Origin: Pseudomonadales bacterium
GTDB lineage: Bacteria; Pseudomonadota; Gammaproteobacteria; Pseudomonadales; Ketobacteraceae
NCBI GenBank assembly: GCA_002708905.1
Contig: PAPM01000003.1
Coordinates: forward strand, 94,447 to 149,747
Length of the DNA stretch: 55,301 bases
Reading direction: 5' to 3'
The notes beneath the pieces are model-generated. The model did not search any database and was not told the origin of the DNA. It worked only from the letters and a program-made list of their open reading frames with translations. Position 1 is the first letter of the stretch. Each line of letters starts with the position of its first letter. Shown here in pieces: positions 1 through 7,771 of the stretch. A program made the position numbers and the translations under genes.

Positions 1-998
1 ATTATTCTTTCCAGGCTATTTAACAGTAGGCTAAGGTCATTGTTCTTTAGCTCAAGTCTGCTAACCTCCGCTTCAATATTGTCATCGTTCAAATGCGTTT
101 TTTCATCAAGCGACGCTTTCTTGAGGATTCTCACTACCGCCGTATAGGTGGAGTAGAAATGACTTTCACTATTAACCTGAATAAAGGGCAGAAGATCCCT
201 AAGCCCCCGTTTATGCTGAACTACATTTTTGAGGAAAACAGCAAATACACTGTCGCACAATGCCAGTATCTGGCTCTCCTGGGTTAACTGCTCATCGAAT
301 TTTCCAACCGGGTACCCGGTGCCATCGCAGCGTTCATGGTGCTCCAGAACAATTCTCGCCACTTTCTTGCTCAGGTTCGGAATTGAATCAAGCACTTTTT
401 GTCCAATCACAGTATGGGCCTGGATTTGACGCCACTCTCCGGGCTCAAGCTCTTTTTTTCTGAGAATGGCTGGGTCGATGTGCATCATCCCAATGTCATG
501 GCAAAGAGCAGCAATGAAACACTCCTCAATGCTCTGTTCGCTCAGTTTCATCTGGCGCGAGATGGCAAGGCTTAACCATGTTATACACAGCGTTTGATGA
601 TACAGTTCCATCATCTGTTCGCGCATAACAGTGAGTTTCTGTCGGATAATAGGGTATTTGGCCAGTTCAAGAGAATGTTGCTTGAAAGGCTTTTCCAGAT
701 CCAGGGTCTGGTGGATCTGCGCAATCTGTGGGTAACGTTGGATTTGCTCATGCAAGTCCCGATACAGTTCCTGAGGCGTGACCGCATTATCCACGTTGAC
801 GCTGGATTCTATGGGCTTTAGCAGTTTGAATTTTACGATTCGATCCGACATCTTCTGGTTGATGCGGGAACCTTTCTTGAGGATCAGCGCGCCTTGCGCA
901 TTATAGATATCCTCGCTGGCAACCACTTCCCGGCTCTCACCCAGATCTGCCAAGCGCTGCGCGTAAGTGTTTTGGAGTCCAGAATTTGAATTGGTCAT
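1..998 (-). CDS. HD-GYP domain c-di-GMP phosphodiesterase (partial, C-terminus beyond window)
   Basis: The frame opens at an ATG at 998 and stays open to base 1, giving 332 codons without a stop, so the C-terminus is missing. The reverse-strand translation contains the catalytic HD of the family in CHDIGMMH (about residues 167-174) and the HHERCDGTGYP signature of the GYP half-site about 55 residues later. These two motifs define HD-GYP enzymes, which hydrolyse c-di-GMP to pGpG or GMP. The N-terminal 110 residues include a GALILRKGS stretch often seen before HD-GYP domains. No membrane segment is visible, so it is probably cytosolic. It lies 210 bases downstream of yfiR on the same strand and could form the degrading arm of the neighbouring c-di-GMP module. 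The family call is firm; the link to the module is inference. Confidence 0.9.
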   Translation of the reverse strand, partial: MTNSNSGLQNTYAQRLADLGESREVVASEDIYNAQGALILKKGSRINQKMSDRIVKFKLLKPIESSVNVDNAVTPQELYRDLHEQIQRYPQIAQIHQTLDLEKPFKQHSLELAKYPIIRQKLTVMREQMMELYHQTLCITWLSLAISRQMKLSEQSIEECFIAALCHDIGMMHIDPAILRKKELEPGEWRQIQAHTVIGQKVLDSIPNLSKKVARIVLEHHERCDGTGYPVGKFDEQLTQESQILALCDSVFAVFLKNVVQHKRGLRDLLPFIQVNSESHFYSTYTAVVRILKKASLDEKTHLNDDNIEAEVSRLELKNNDLSLLLNSLERI

Positions 999-1182
999 AT
1001 CGTGATCGAATCAAAAGGGCGACCCTGTAAATCTAGTAAAGACGGGCACACCCATCAATCCCGACAAATTTGGTGGGTTCAGCGACGAGAGAATGTAACT
1101 TGTGGAAATAACCTGATTATCAACAACCTGGGCCAGCCATTTTTCGCCAACATGAAAAAGGTGGTATTTTGACTTTGTAGAT

Positions 1183-1200
1183 TTATGTAAATCAACATAA
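1183..1200. promoter_or_regulatory. Perfect 6-6-6 inverted repeat between yfiR-like gene and HD-GYP gene
   Basis: TTATGT-N6-ACATAA is a perfect dyad just past the yfiR-like stop codon and 185 bases upstream of the HD-GYP start. It is AT-rich with no T-run, so it resembles a transcription-factor operator more than a terminator. The remaining sequence from 999 to 1182 shows no gene. The bound factor is unknown. Confidence 0.3.
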
Positions 1201-1207
1201 GTGTTTA

Positions 1208-1786
1208 TTAACGATCATTAATAATGCGCGCCAAGCTCAATAAATCCGAGCTGATTAACAATCCATTTTCGATGGCTTTGGTCAGGTTGATTTCGAACTG
1301 CTGCTGATCGGAAGTTCGCAGAATGTTCACGACTCCGCCTTTACGGGCAAAATCCTGAATGTTGCCAATACTCAGCACGAATAAATGGTTGAGGTCTTTG
1401 AAAAACTGTTCCAATTGATCGTGGTGTTCGATGCCAACGAAAAGAATGTGGCAGCCACTTTGAATTTTTGAATAATCGGTTGTCCGGATGACCTCAAGTG
1501 TTCGGTCCCGCACCTGCACACCATTTACAATATCAAGGAACTCTCCAAACGGGACGGCGCCATACAGGCACATTTTCAGGGGGCTGGATTGATCGGAAAA
1601 TGCGTCAGAAGGCCATTCCACAAAATTGGCAAAGTTATATAGGAAAAGCGCTTTCACCTGATACTCTTTAGCTAGATCAAGGTCGCTTCGTGTGGCAGCG
1701 CTGGTGGTCGTAATATTACCTAAAACTATTGATAGTAGTAAGATATTCCAGACCAAACGGCGCCATTTATTATCTCTAAAAGGCAT
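1208..1786 (-). CDS. YfiR-family periplasmic protein (DUF4154)
   Basis: This 192-residue protein has an N-terminal hydrophobic segment (about residues 10-30) and the hallmark YfiR block KALFLYNFANFVEWP at 46-60. In Pseudomonas, YfiR is the periplasmic repressor of the diguanylate cyclase YfiN; it binds the cyclase's periplasmic domain and responds to redox and envelope stress. Two cysteines (C73, C112) fall where YfiR has its first disulfide pair, while the second pair of the Pseudomonas protein is absent. The start overlaps the end of the TpsB gene by 11 bases, so the two are translationally coupled. A CHASE8-GGDEF cyclase, the YfiN architecture, is encoded divergently at 3677. That this protein restrains that cyclase is inference. 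Confidence 0.85.
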   Translation of the reverse strand: MPFRDNKWRRLVWNILLLSIVLGNITTTSAATRSDLDLAKEYQVKALFLYNFANFVEWPSDAFSDQSSPLKMCLYGAVPFGEFLDIVNGVQVRDRTLEVIRTTDYSKIQSGCHILFVGIEHHDQLEQFFKDLNHLFVLSIGNIQDFARKGGVVNILRTSDQQQFEINLTKAIENGLLISSDLLSLARIINDR

Positions 1787-3443
1787 AACTGATATTTCCG
1801 TAGATGATCAACCCATCGGGTTCCTCTGCCAGTTCCTGAGTCAGGTTTTCGCTTATAGGTACACCCAATGTTACCCTCGCATTGAGGGAGGACCTGAAAA
1901 TCAAATCGAATCCCAGTCCTGCTCCCATAAACGATCCATGGTTTGTTTCATTGCTGTTTTGTTCCCCGTAGGCGTAGTCGATAAAGCCAAAAGGCAACAG
2001 TTTCATTTCGTCATACATCGATAGAAAAACAAGAGAATGTTGCATCGATATACTATAGACCGAATCTGCACTGAAAAGTGCAGGTTCGTAAGCTCTGACG
2101 CCATATGGACCAGTCATGACGGTCCGTTCTGAGGAGGGCAGGACCCCGGGGCTATAATTCACTTTGAAATCCAGGGAAGTCACCTGCTCAGCCGGATTTC
2201 CTGCCAACCAACGCCGTTGGTACAGATAACGTAGCTTGGCGATGGTAATAGGGTCGTCTATTTCGTCATCGTCGCTCGTGAAGATCGAGCCAAGCACCAA
2301 ACCGAGCTCAATCGCCTGCTTACTGGTTCCTGCACTTGGGATCACCGCCGCATTGAAAAGGAAATCCAACGTTCCGTAGCGAACTGTTTCAGAGAATATG
2401 TCGGCAAACTCGTCGCTGTCGATGACTGAGTTTTTAAAGGCAATGTCCGTGTAGAAAGATGCAATAGCATTATCTTCCTTAAATAGCCCCAGTTGATAGA
2501 AACCGGATATGGCATCCAGGTGCCCGTTCAGACCTATGGCTTCGAAATCGCCCACAATTTCAAATTGATTTCGATACAAGGAGGCCCCGGCGAAGCTTTG
2601 CCCGATCGTGACCGGCCGTTTGTAGCCGACAACACCGCTTAGGTTGCCGAACTCATTGGTTGAAACCAGGGTTGCAGACAGGATGTCCCCATGGCCGGTT
2701 ATATTATTCTGGGAGTACTGACCTATAAGTCGGTACACCCCGGTATCGTTCACGCCATAGTTGTCGGCCCGGATTGTAAATTGATTTTTTTTCTCACTGA
2801 CAACATGGAGGTTTAGGCGGACCTGGCCTGGATGTTTCCCCATGGAAAAGAACCCGAACACCTTCAAGCCCTGAATCATGTTGGCTCTCTTCATTGCATC
2901 CTTGATCGCGGGCTCGTACACAACGGTGCCAAGCAAGTCCAGAAAGGGCTCCTTGATTTGTTCTTCCGTATATAGCTTATTGTTCTTAAGATGTATCTCC
3001 GTAATTCTTCCGGGAAGTACATTCATGATCAGCGTGTTCCCCCGTATTTCATTGGGCACGATGAAAACCTGATTAAAGGTGAGCCCCTTCTCGTGATACG
3101 CAAGGGTCATGGCATCCGCCAGACTGTGCATGTCAGAGATGGTCATCCATGGGTCCATCTTATCGTAGGCGGCGCTGAGTTTGAGGCTCAGGTACTGTTG
3201 GGTCACGCCGTATTCCGGAAACAGGGAATGGCCTTTAAGTTCAACGGCTTTTATCAAGGCCTTGCCGTTTACCAGGTCAGTTTTTCTGGCTTGACCCGGA
3301 GCAGAGGGGATGGCAATGGTATCCGGCCTGGTTGACTCTGCTTGTTGTACCTGTAGGGTAGACGGGGTGGAATCAGCAGCCATACTTGATAGGTGTGTCA
3401 GTGTAAGACAAGCGCATACAAACCACTTGAGCAAACGGGGCAA
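1776..3443 (-). CDS. TpsB-type two-partner secretion transporter (ShlB/FhaC/HecB family)
   Basis: This 555-residue outer-membrane protein has a signal peptide (residues 1-22, ending SSMAA), a POTRA-like region at about 65-200 and a C-terminal beta-barrel ending in a Phe (GNISYAF). The L6-loop motif normally written VRGY appears as VRAYEP near residue 450. Members move one cognate TpsA exoprotein from periplasm to surface, recognising its N-terminal TPS domain. The natural substrate here is the small filamentous-haemagglutinin-like protein at 4889-6049. The diguanylate cyclase gene lies between the two, on the opposite strand. The gene is the first of a two-gene unit with the yfiR-like gene. 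Length is normal for the family. Confidence 0.92.
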   Translation of the reverse strand: MPRLLKWFVCACLTLTHLSSMAADSTPSTLQVQQAESTRPDTIAIPSAPGQARKTDLVNGKALIKAVELKGHSLFPEYGVTQQYLSLKLSAAYDKMDPWMTISDMHSLADAMTLAYHEKGLTFNQVFIVPNEIRGNTLIMNVLPGRITEIHLKNNKLYTEEQIKEPFLDLLGTVVYEPAIKDAMKRANMIQGLKVFGFFSMGKHPGQVRLNLHVVSEKKNQFTIRADNYGVNDTGVYRLIGQYSQNNITGHGDILSATLVSTNEFGNLSGVVGYKRPVTIGQSFAGASLYRNQFEIVGDFEAIGLNGHLDAISGFYQLGLFKEDNAIASFYTDIAFKNSVIDSDEFADIFSETVRYGTLDFLFNAAVIPSAGTSKQAIELGLVLGSIFTSDDDEIDDPITIAKLRYLYQRRWLAGNPAEQVTSLDFKVNYSPGVLPSSERTVMTGPYGVRAYEPALFSADSVYSISMQHSLVFLSMYDEMKLLPFGFIDYAYGEQNSNETNHGSFMGAGLGFDLIFRSSLNARVTLGVPISENLTQELAEEPDGLIIYGNISYAF

Positions 3444-3533
3444 ATGAGGCTGGCTGATAATAGTGGGGAAGGGGAAGCCCCCCGTCTCAAACGACCTGAT
3501 AATTAAAATACCGCAAAAAGTCTATTAATTGTT

Positions 3534-3550
3534 TATACTCAGTAAGTATA
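3534..3550. promoter_or_regulatory. TATACT-N5-AGTATA inverted repeat in the divergent tpsB / cyclase promoter region
   Basis: The 233-base divergent region between the TpsB start (3443) and the cyclase start (3677) holds this perfect six-base dyad with a five-base spacer. It overlaps TA-rich sequence that could supply -10 elements in either direction. Its position suggests an operator co-regulating both genes, but no known consensus fits clearly. Confidence 0.35.
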
Positions 3551-3676
3551 TATTCTTCCAGAAAAAATGTAGCAATTCGACTCTCAGCAAATGTTTATTT
3601 GTGTATCACTCCACTGGGGGAAGGACGCCGGCCTGAGCTGGCAGTGAGCCGGAAAAAGGGTGCGCTGTAGATTGCG

Positions 3677-4888
3677 ATGATGGAATTCAGAAAGCTAAAA
3701 ATTAAAACAAAGCTCATCGTAGTTGTCCTCCTGACCAGCACTATTGGGCTGCTTCTCACGGGCATTGGTGTTATTACCCTCGATCGGGTTAAGCAGAAGG
3801 AAATACTGGCCGAGGAAATGTCCATCCTTACCCGCGTTATTGCTTCACGCAGTACAGCGGCGTTGAGTTTCCGTGACCAAGTCCGGGCCAAGGACAACCT
3901 GACTTCTCTGCTGGTACGGGAGTCGGTTGAGTTTGCCTGCATGTATGACATGAACCGTGTCGTTTTTGCGAGCGTACAAAGGAATTCTGATTCGGCTGCG
4001 GCCTGTCCTGATAGCCCGAGGGAACCCGGCGAGTATTTTTACGAGGGTTACCTGGAAGCCTACCAGGCGATCGAGCTGAATGGCCTGGCGATTGGCAGTG
4101 TCATGGTTCGTACCAGCCTGATTGATCTGGACCGCAGGTTGCAAAGCCAGTTGATCGTCAGTGTGGGCATTTTGGGGCTATCTTTGATTACCGCGTTTTT
4201 GATGACACAGAGCCTGCAGAGGGCAATATACAAACCCATCGTGGACCTGGGTGATGTTGCCAATAAGATCACGGAACACAACAATTTCTCTATTCGGGCG
4301 TCGACCACCAATCAGGATGAGATCGGGGACGCTATTAATGCGTTCAATTCTATGCTCAACAAGATAGAGGCAGACAAAGAAGAACTGACCCGGCTGGCCT
4401 ATTACGATCCCCTGACCAAACTGGCCAATCGGCGAATGTTTAGTGAGCGGCTGGTGTTTGCACTGGAAAATGCCCGTCGTTCGGGGGAGCGAATGGGGTT
4501 GATATTCCTGGACCTGGATAAGTTCAAGGTAGTGAATGATGAGCTGGGCCATGATATTGGTGATTTGCTGTTGAAGTCGGCAGCCAAGCGCCTGGAGGCA
4601 GCGTTGCCGGCGAACGGTACGGCTTTCCGGCTGGGTGGCGATGAATTCACTGTACTGCAGGTGGGAGTAACTGAGCGCGACCTGGAAATTACAGCGGAAG
4701 CCATACTGAAGGAATTCGCCGAGCCCCTAATATTGGCTGGTAAACAACTCACGATTTCCTCGAGCATTGGAATAGCGATATCCGACGGCAACGATAATGT
4801 GTCTTCTATTATGAAAAGCGCCGATATTGCGCTTTATCAGGCCAAGGACGCAGGGCGCAGCAATTATAAGATCTTCGAGGAAAACTGA
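3677..4888 (+). CDS. Membrane diguanylate cyclase, CHASE8-HAMP-GGDEF (YfiN/TpbB-like)
   Basis: This 403-residue protein has a membrane segment at about 12-36, a periplasmic CHASE8-type region (about 40-155), a second membrane segment (about 158-177), a HAMP linker (about 178-232) and a GGDEF domain with intact GGDEF at 320-324. This is the layout of YfiN, which makes c-di-GMP when released from periplasmic YfiR. The product-inhibition site RxxD, expected at 311-314, reads PANG, so feedback inhibition through the primary I-site is probably lost. Two tandem ATG codons begin the frame (3677 and 3680), without a strong ribosome-binding site. Its stop codon abuts the convergent TpsA stop. Placement between transporter and exoprotein suggests it controls their expression or release (inference). 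Confidence 0.92.
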   Translation: MMEFRKLKIKTKLIVVVLLTSTIGLLLTGIGVITLDRVKQKEILAEEMSILTRVIASRSTAALSFRDQVRAKDNLTSLLVRESVEFACMYDMNRVVFASVQRNSDSAAACPDSPREPGEYFYEGYLEAYQAIELNGLAIGSVMVRTSLIDLDRRLQSQLIVSVGILGLSLITAFLMTQSLQRAIYKPIVDLGDVANKITEHNNFSIRASTTNQDEIGDAINAFNSMLNKIEADKEELTRLAYYDPLTKLANRRMFSERLVFALENARRSGERMGLIFLDLDKFKVVNDELGHDIGDLLLKSAAKRLEAALPANGTAFRLGGDEFTVLQVGVTERDLEITAEAILKEFAEPLILAGKQLTISSSIGIAISDGNDNVSSIMKSADIALYQAKDAGRSNYKIFEEN

Positions 4889-6049
4889 TCAATCCGGCAG
4901 GCTGCCACCGATCAGAAGTTTTCCAAGATAGTGCTTTATAGCGTTTTGCCGGATGCAATCTTTGTCAGTCTGGTCTTTGGGTACGCAGCTTTCCATGATG
5001 TTATCAAGTGAACCACGGTTGGGCGAAGACGCATCCCCAAGCAAAGCGCTGTCTTGCTCTTCTGATTCCTCTGCGAGTGAATCGGCTATCGTGTTATCCA
5101 ATTCTCCGACAGTATCCGGGTCGGCAGTGGGAGGTAACGTCACCGCTGTTGATACTATACTGATGGGTTGACCTCCATCGCCGATAGTGCTGATGGATTG
5201 GGTGCTGTAATCAATGCCTGGACGTTGCACGGTACCGGGTGCTATGGCAAGGCGATCATCGTAGACCACTTCTATATCAATGTTGCCATTCACAGCAAGA
5301 ATACTGGCGTCCACAGCAGTCGCGGGAATCTCAAACAGTAACTCGTGTCCTGGAATCAGGTTGGTAACAGGGGAGGTGACTTCGACGCCGTACAGCCCAC
5401 TGGGATCCGTTACTAAAATCGTGCTTCCACCCGCCAGCATGGTAATGTTTCCGCCGGGATCATTAGCGGCACCCAAGGTCGTAACATCGCCCTCAATATA
5501 GATATATTGACCGCTTAACGTAATACCATTCTGTCCGGTGGCTTGTACGGAGCCCAGTATTTCAATGCCCCCTGCCGCCAGATCGGCATCTGAGAAGGGA
5601 AGGGACCAGTTCTGCTGACCGGCAATCGTTTCGAAATTCTGCGCATCGCTGTCTTCAACCGAAAGATCGCTAATGAGCAAGCCCCCGACATTGATGCTGG
5701 CGTTGGATCCGATCAACACGCCTGCTGTGTTGAGGAGAAAAACATTACCATTGGCGTCCAGGCTGCCAAAGATCTGGCTGGGTGAACCGGAGAAGTCTCG
5801 ATTAAGCGCGATAGCGTTCGCATTGGGTTGAGCAAACACGACGGATTCGTTTGTCGCTATGTTGAAACTGTCCCAGTTAATGGCGGTATTCTGGCTGGAC
5901 TGATTGATGATAGTACGCGTGGCGTCCGTGGGGTCAACGCCAATAGAGGCCGCCCCGGAGATCACGTTACCTCCCGCTGGTGCTGAAACTGCGACACTCT
6001 GTCCGAACAGGAGAAAAATGCCGACAATGGGCTTGGTATTGAAAGACAT
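4889..6049 (-). CDS. Miniature TpsA exoprotein with filamentous haemagglutinin N-terminal (TPS) domain and C-terminal Cys pair
   Basis: From the ATG at 6049 the product is 386 residues; the frame extends upstream only to a TTG at 6064. A signal peptide (about 1-22) is followed by a TPS domain with recognisable blocks: INWDSFNIATNESVVF, SQIFGSLDANGNVFLLN and GVLIGSNASINVGGLLIS. The usual NPNG turn is changed to NTAG. TpsA proteins are normally far longer than 1000 residues with long beta-helical repeats; here the helix is nearly absent after the TPS domain. An acidic, Ser/Asp-rich linker leads to a tail with two cysteines ten residues apart (355 and 365). A similar terminal Cys pair tethers HMW1-type adhesins to their TpsB. 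It is probably secreted by the TpsB at 1776-3443. Confidence 0.85.
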   Translation of the reverse strand: MSFNTKPIVGIFLLFGQSVAVSAPAGGNVISGAASIGVDPTDATRTIINQSSQNTAINWDSFNIATNESVVFAQPNANAIALNRDFSGSPSQIFGSLDANGNVFLLNTAGVLIGSNASINVGGLLISDLSVEDSDAQNFETIAGQQNWSLPFSDADLAAGGIEILGSVQATGQNGITLSGQYIYIEGDVTTLGAANDPGGNITMLAGGSTILVTDPSGLYGVEVTSPVTNLIPGHELLFEIPATAVDASILAVNGNIDIEVVYDDRLAIAPGTVQRPGIDYSTQSISTIGDGGQPISIVSTAVTLPPTADPDTVGELDNTIADSLAEESEEQDSALLGDASSPNRGSLDNIMESCVPKDQTDKDCIRQNAIKHYLGKLLIGGSLPD

Positions 6050-6135
6050 GGGTACGCCGACCAAACTGGAAACTGTTTATTTAAGTGTAAATTCTCCAGC
6101 GTAAACCGTCTATTTTAAGCGCAGGCGTTTGGTAA

Positions 6136-6161
6136 TTTTCTGTAACGTACTTTTCTGTAAC
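6136..6161. repeat. Two 11-bp direct repeats (TTTTCTGTAAC) one and a half helical turns apart
   Basis: TTTTCTGTAAC occurs at 6136-6146 and again at 6151-6161, a 15-base period, in the region between the divergent tpsA and methyltransferase genes. Direct repeats with this spacing are typical of activator or response-regulator sites. They sit about 90-110 bases upstream of the tpsA start. The binding protein is unknown. Confidence 0.35.
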
Positions 6162-6174
6162 AAGGGGCCGTAAA

Positions 6175-6852
6175 TTGCTAAATAACCGAAGTATCAACGA
6201 CTTCTTGAACATCCTTCAGCATTACTTGCCTGATGCCGGCTTGGGGTTTCAGGTTGTTCCTGACTGTCAGGGGCTTGAACTCTTGCTTATCGAGCCGGGG
6301 TTCGATGTCCGTGACCTGACCCAACATCAGATAGAGCGATTAAGTGATGATCCGCCTTATTGGATCTTCTGTTGGGCCAGTGGCCGGGCCCTGGCGCAGG
6401 CGCTTATGGATGGCAGGGTGGATGTCAGAAACAAGGTCATCGCTGATTTTGGTACTGGATCAGGAATTGTGGCGATCGCGGCTAAATTAGCTGGAGCAAG
6501 GCAGGTGTTTGCCTGTGACATTGACGAAATCTGCTGTCAACTGACCAGACTAAACGCCGCGCATAATAAGGTGGACATCAGTATTGTGACCGGATTGGAG
6601 CAGATTGGGGTTCCTGTGGATATGGTACTGGCAGCAGATGTGCTCTATGAAAAGGAAAATTTGCGGTTTTTAGACAGGATGCTGGAAGTGGCCGATGACG
6701 TCATCATAGCCGACTCACGGTTGAAATCGATGCCGGACCAGCGCTTTACGCACTTTGATACGTCCAATACCACTTCGTTTCCGGACTATGGCGAGGCTAA
6801 AGCCAATAACGAAGTCAAATTCTATTGTTCACGGGGCAGGAGCGGCTCGTGA
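6175..6852 (+). CDS. Class I SAM-dependent methyltransferase (ETF-beta/PrmA-like protein lysine methyltransferase group)
   Basis: This 225-residue protein begins at a TTG preceded by AAGGGG at good spacing. Motif I reads ADFGTGSGIVAIAAK (about residues 90-104), the acidic end of strand 2 follows in ACDID, and a later block AADVLYEKEN is typical of the small protein-lysine methyltransferase family that includes METTL20-like enzymes and PrmA relatives. It should transfer a methyl group from SAM in the cytosol. The substrate, possibly ETF-beta or a ribosomal protein, cannot be read from sequence. It stands alone, divergent from tpsA and convergent with the yfaZ-like gene. Confidence 0.75.
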   Translation: MLNNRSINDFLNILQHYLPDAGLGFQVVPDCQGLELLLIEPGFDVRDLTQHQIERLSDDPPYWIFCWASGRALAQALMDGRVDVRNKVIADFGTGSGIVAIAAKLAGARQVFACDIDEICCQLTRLNAAHNKVDISIVTGLEQIGVPVDMVLAADVLYEKENLRFLDRMLEVADDVIIADSRLKSMPDQRFTHFDTSNTTSFPDYGEAKANNEVKFYCSRGRSGS

Positions 6853-6863
6853 TCAGCCGCTCC
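6839..6863. terminator. GC-rich 9-bp stem-loop between convergent genes
   Basis: GGAGCGGCT and AGCCGCTCC form a perfect nine-base stem with a seven-base loop that contains the methyltransferase stop codon. There is no T-run on either side, so it is either a weak bidirectional terminator or an mRNA-stabilising hairpin for the convergent methyltransferase and yfaZ-like transcripts. Confidence 0.5.
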
Positions 6864-6880
6864 TGGAATGAAATAATGCG

Positions 6881-7444
6881 TTAGAACCAGAGCATTATGC
6901 CCAGGTGACCGCCCTCATCCAGTTTGGCCTTTCCGGGAGCCTCTGTTTTTGCTTCAGCGTAGCGATAACCGGCATAAATCCAGGCCTGCTCGATAATGCG
7001 ATACTGAATACGGGCGGTGAAGTCTATATATCCATCCACCTCATCAAACGCCAATACATCGGGGGAGTAGTACATGTCACTCCGCAGGCTCAGGTTGGTA
7101 ACGGTAGGGATATCCCAATTAACAAAGCCACCCAGACCGATTGCCGTTCCGGAATCGTTGGAACGATCGATGTCAAAATAATAAGCGCGTCCGCCGATGC
7201 CGGCCAATATACCGGACTGCTTGTTGACGTTGTCAGCCACGAAAAAGCTGCCGTAATAAACGTCCCCATAGTCCTGATGATGCAATAACCCGGCCCCGAC
7301 ATTGAGTTCCGATTTATTCAGTTGAGTGCTGTAGTCCAAAGCAACAGCATCGTTATTCAGGTTCAAGTCCAGAGTATGGGACTGTACGTTTGCTGAAAGT
7401 GCGGTTACAGCAACAGTAGCTGCGGCGTAGATGTGGTTTTTCAT
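6881..7444 (-). CDS. YfaZ-like outer membrane beta-barrel protein
   Basis: The ATG at 7444 is preferred over a GTG at 7468 because a GGAG lies nine bases before it and the product then starts with a clean signal peptide (MKNHIYAAATVAVTALSANV). The 187-residue product has alternating amphipathic strands such as LSLRSDMYYSPDVLAF and ends in MLWF, the terminal aromatic expected of an outer-membrane barrel. Sequence character resembles the YfaZ family of small outer-membrane proteins, whose function is poorly known. Other small-barrel families are possible. Confidence 0.7.
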   Translation of the reverse strand: MKNHIYAAATVAVTALSANVQSHTLDLNLNNDAVALDYSTQLNKSELNVGAGLLHHQDYGDVYYGSFFVADNVNKQSGILAGIGGRAYYFDIDRSNDSGTAIGLGGFVNWDIPTVTNLSLRSDMYYSPDVLAFDEVDGYIDFTARIQYRIIEQAWIYAGYRYAEAKTEAPGKAKLDEGGHLGIMLWF

Positions 7445-7771
7445 TGCATTGTGCTCCAGCTGGCTCACGTGGTCTTAACAGGTCGCAATTATTCACGGGA
7501 TGCCATCTACATTCAATGTGCACGCTTCATATTTTTGTGGTTTTTCAAGGTTTTGAGGATCTCAGGCTGCCTCCCGGCAGGGTTGTGATGGTATTTTGGC
7601 ACAAAACATATGTCGATTACGGCGGATTTTTAACAGGCTTATCAATTTGTGATTGTAAGGGTATAATTTTGTAGGAATAATTCCCTATAGCGCCGTTGAT
7701 TTGGGCTATATTTAAGGACAGTTGGTGGGCTTCCTCACCGATTTGACGGTATTCAGTAACAGCGGTATCCC
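7445..7771. other. 327-base divergent intergenic region
   Basis: No coding frame is convincing here. The region holds the start signals for the yfaZ-like gene on the reverse strand and a good sigma-70 promoter at 7639-7667 for the SPOR gene. About 100 bases of leader separate that promoter from the SPOR start. Nothing else is recognised. Confidence 0.5.
7639..7667 (+). promoter_or_regulatory. Sigma-70 promoter for the SPOR gene
   Basis: A -35 element TTATCA (four of six consensus bases) and a perfect TATAAT -10 are separated by exactly 17 bases. Predicted transcription begins near 7674, giving a leader of about 98 bases before the ATG at 7772. Confidence 0.55.
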
